A stretch of 64,000 nt of DNA, taken from NCBI RefSeq assembly GCF_039525035.1, contig NZ_BAAAHE010000007.1, positions 348,491 to 412,490 of the forward strand, read 5' to 3'. Source of the stretch: Sporichthya brevicatena. Lineage in GTDB: Bacteria; Actinomycetota; Actinomycetes; Sporichthyales; Sporichthyaceae. Shown in pieces: positions 62,683 through 64,000 of the stretch; the stretch's first letter is position 1; the number at the start of each line of letters is the position of its first letter. A program made the translations under genes and the position numbers. The notes beneath the pieces were generated by a model, which saw nothing but the letters and a program-made list of their open reading frames with translations, was not told where the DNA came from and searched no databases.

Positions 62683-63826
62683 GGCGCAGCGGCGGGCCAA
62701 GCGGCGGCTGCCGCGGTCGGTGTACAAGGCGCTGATCGCCGGGTCGGAGCGTGGTCTGACGCTGGAGGACAACCTCAAGGCGTTCGGCGAGCTCGGGTTC
62801 GCCCCGCACGTGGCCGGTGCGTCGGCCAAGCGTGAGCAGGGCGTGCGGGTGCTGGGTCAGGACATCTCGATGCCGGTGCTGATCTCTCCGACGGGTGTGC
62901 AGGCCGTGCACCCCGACGGTGAGGTGGCGGTGGCCCGGGCCGCGGCGGCGCGGGGGATCGCGATGGGGTTGTCCTCGTTCGCGTCCAAGCCGATCGAGGA
63001 CGTCGTGGCGACCGGGGTGCCGACGTTCTTCCAGCTGTACTGGTCCGGGTCGCGGGAGGTGATGGTCGCGCGGTTGGACCGGGCGCGGGCGGCCGGTGCG
63101 GCCGGGATCATCCTGACCCTGGACTGGTCCTTCTCCCACCAGCGGGACTGGGGCTCGCCCTCGATCCCGCAGTCGATCGACCTGAAGACCGCGGTGAAGT
63201 TCGCCCCCGAGGTCGCGATCCGTCCGCAGTGGCTGCTGGCCTTCGCCAAGACCGGCAAGCTGCCGGACCTGGGTGTGCCGAACGTGCGTCCGCGCACGGA
63301 GCCCTCGCCGGGGTTCTTCGAGGCGTACGGCGAGTGGATGATGACCCCGCCCCCGTCGTGGGAGGACGTGGCCTGGCTGCGTTCGCAGTGGGACGGGCCG
63401 TTCCTGCTCAAGGGCGTGTGCCGGGTCGATGACGCCAAGCGCGCGGTGGATGCCGGGGTCTCGGCGATCTCGGTGTCGAACCACGGCGGGAACAACCTGG
63501 ACGGCACTCCCGCGGCGATCCGGGCCCTGCCCGCGGTCGCGGACGCGGTCGGCTCGCAGATCGAGGTGCTCTTCGACGGCGGGATCCGCCGCGGCTCGGA
63601 CGTGGTCAAGGCCGTCGCGCTCGGTGCCCGCGCGGTCCTGATCGGCCGCGCCTACCTGTGGGGCCTGGCCGCGAACGGCCAGGCCGGGGTCGAGAACGTC
63701 CTGGACATCCTGCGCGCCGGGATCGACTCCACGATGCTCGCCACCGGCAAGTCCGAGGTCAGCGAGTTCTCCCGCTCCGACATCCTCATCCCGGACGGCT
63801 TCACCCGCGCCCTCGGCGCGGAGTAG
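62651..63826 (+). CDS. mftD: pre-mycofactocin synthase (FMN-dependent, lldD-like)
   Basis: 391 residues from ATG 62651, AAAGGACA upstream. Alpha-hydroxy-acid-oxidase fold with SISPTGVQAVHPDGEVAVARAA-type start (LISPTGVQAV), LTLDWSFSHQRDWG, KGVCRVDDAKRAVDAGVSAISVSNHGGNNLDGTPAAIRALP and DGGIRRGSDVVKAVALGARAVLIGRAYLWGLA. MftD oxidatively deaminates the released dipeptide to give the redox-active core. It is the last gene here, whereas in mycobacteria mftD follows mftC. A terminator follows. Confidence 0.94.
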   Translation: MGNPWFETVAEAQRRAKRRLPRSVYKALIAGSERGLTLEDNLKAFGELGFAPHVAGASAKREQGVRVLGQDISMPVLISPTGVQAVHPDGEVAVARAAAARGIAMGLSSFASKPIEDVVATGVPTFFQLYWSGSREVMVARLDRARAAGAAGIILTLDWSFSHQRDWGSPSIPQSIDLKTAVKFAPEVAIRPQWLLAFAKTGKLPDLGVPNVRPRTEPSPGFFEAYGEWMMTPPPSWEDVAWLRSQWDGPFLLKGVCRVDDAKRAVDAGVSAISVSNHGGNNLDGTPAAIRALPAVADAVGSQIEVLFDGGIRRGSDVVKAVALGARAVLIGRAYLWGLAANGQAGVENVLDILRAGIDSTMLATGKSEVSEFSRSDILIPDGFTRALGAE

Positions 63827-63844
63827 GTCTCACCCCGCGGCATC

Positions 63845-63890
63845 ACGACCGCAGCGACCGGCCTCGGCCGGCGCTGCGGTCGTTGCTTTT
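63845..63890 (+). terminator. intrinsic terminator of the mycofactocin operon
   Basis: ACGACCGCAGC at 63845-63855 and GCTGCGGTCGT at 63873-63883 form the stem, with an additional CCGG pair inside the loop, and TTTT follows at 63887-63890. Confidence 0.85.
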
Positions 63891-63925
63891 CGGTCTTGCG
63901 CCGGCCGCCCGATGAAGCTATTATT

Positions 63926-63939
63926 CGAACATATGTTCT
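63926..63939. promoter_or_regulatory. LexA-like (SOS) box
   Basis: CGAAC-ATAT-GTTCT at 63926-63939; the core GAACATATGTTC is a perfect 12-bp palindrome matching the actinobacterial SOS box (CGAACnnnnGTTYG) apart from its last base. It stands in an A/T-rich stretch just before a cut-off start at the right edge. Confidence 0.6.
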
Positions 63940-63972
63940 GCATATCTGCTTGAGTGCAGTAGCATTTGATGG

Positions 63973-64000
63973 GTGAGCGAGGAACGACCCGTCGGTGGTG
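63973..64000 (+). CDS. possible gene start at the right edge (truncated)
   Basis: GTG 63973 followed by AGC-GAG-GAA-CGA-CCC reads MSEERPVGG; ATG 63969 in another frame is equally possible. Only nine codons are visible, so no product can be named. The LexA-like box 35 bases upstream hints at SOS control. Confidence 0.2.

Overview
The window is 64 kb of high-GC, densely packed DNA with GTG/TTG starts, many 4-base stop-start overlaps, mycofactocin and coenzyme F420 biosynthesis genes, acyl-CoA operons, and a fused isobutyryl-CoA mutase. Together these point to an aerobic soil-type actinomycete chromosome. I cannot name the genus from sequence alone. No rRNA, tRNA, CRISPR array, transposase or phage structural gene was seen.

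Layout. 1-1405: a HAD-like hydrolase running off the left edge and a YihY/BrkB membrane protein. 1434-10821: a signalling island with a candidate stress-sigma promoter, a giant hybrid histidine kinase with nine near-identical HAMP modules, a REC-only response regulator, a SpoIIE/RsbU-type phosphatase with its own RsbW-like ATPase domain, and a two-TM kinase with a NarL-type regulator. 11094-12341: an MFS-like transporter. 12507-21806: a TetR regulator, its putative operator and a seven-gene acyl-CoA operon (dehydrogenase, carboxyltransferase, CoA ligase, MaoC hydratase, CitE-like lyase, F420-type LLM oxidoreductase, biotin carboxylase). It resembles actinobacterial leucine/isovalerate operons but has a divergent carboxyltransferase. 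21899-25110: YdeI-like protein, SurE, PfkB-type kinase and a membrane protein with a sigma-region-4-like segment. 25328-27900: PHA synthase and depolymerase-like hydrolase. 28347-31530: a four-gene secreted/surface-protein operon ending in a sortase-anchored protein. 31661-34059: an orphan branched-chain-type binding lipoprotein translationally coupled to a second copy of the sigma-like membrane protein. 34279-40253: IcmF, 3-hydroxybutyryl-CoA dehydrogenase, acyl-CoA dehydrogenase and a divergent MarR regulator. 40368-42026: a peptide-type binding lipoprotein.

The second half is redox-cofactor territory. A mycofactocin-type (NDMA-dependent) alcohol dehydrogenase is followed by a MoxR ATPase and a VWA protein (42299-45250). 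Then come a nitroreductase, a small unknown protein, an acyl-CoA ligase and an SCP2-type thiolase (45390-49533), a repeat-rich intergenic stretch, a second orphan binding lipoprotein with a divergent PucR-type regulator, F420 genes cofD/fbiA and fbiC, a Baeyer-Villiger-type monooxygenase, and a complete mycofactocin cluster in the order mftA-B-C-E-SDR-F-D (58049-63826). The right edge has a terminator and a LexA-like box before a gene that is cut off.

The most unusual signals are small palindromic repeats. One family (arm AAAGGGTGACACCCCTTACT) forms terminators at 12438 and 21795, the latter swallowing the stop codon of a biotin carboxylase. A second (arm GCACTGGAGATG) occurs between genes at 21855 and again inside the mftF reading frame, where it is tandemly extended and adds about 15 residues. 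A third inverted repeat makes the C-terminal tail of mftE. They look like palindromic elements that have spread into coding sequence. Other leads are the MoxR-VWA pair behind a mycofactocin-dependent dehydrogenase, the paired sigma-like membrane proteins, and the surface-protein operon.
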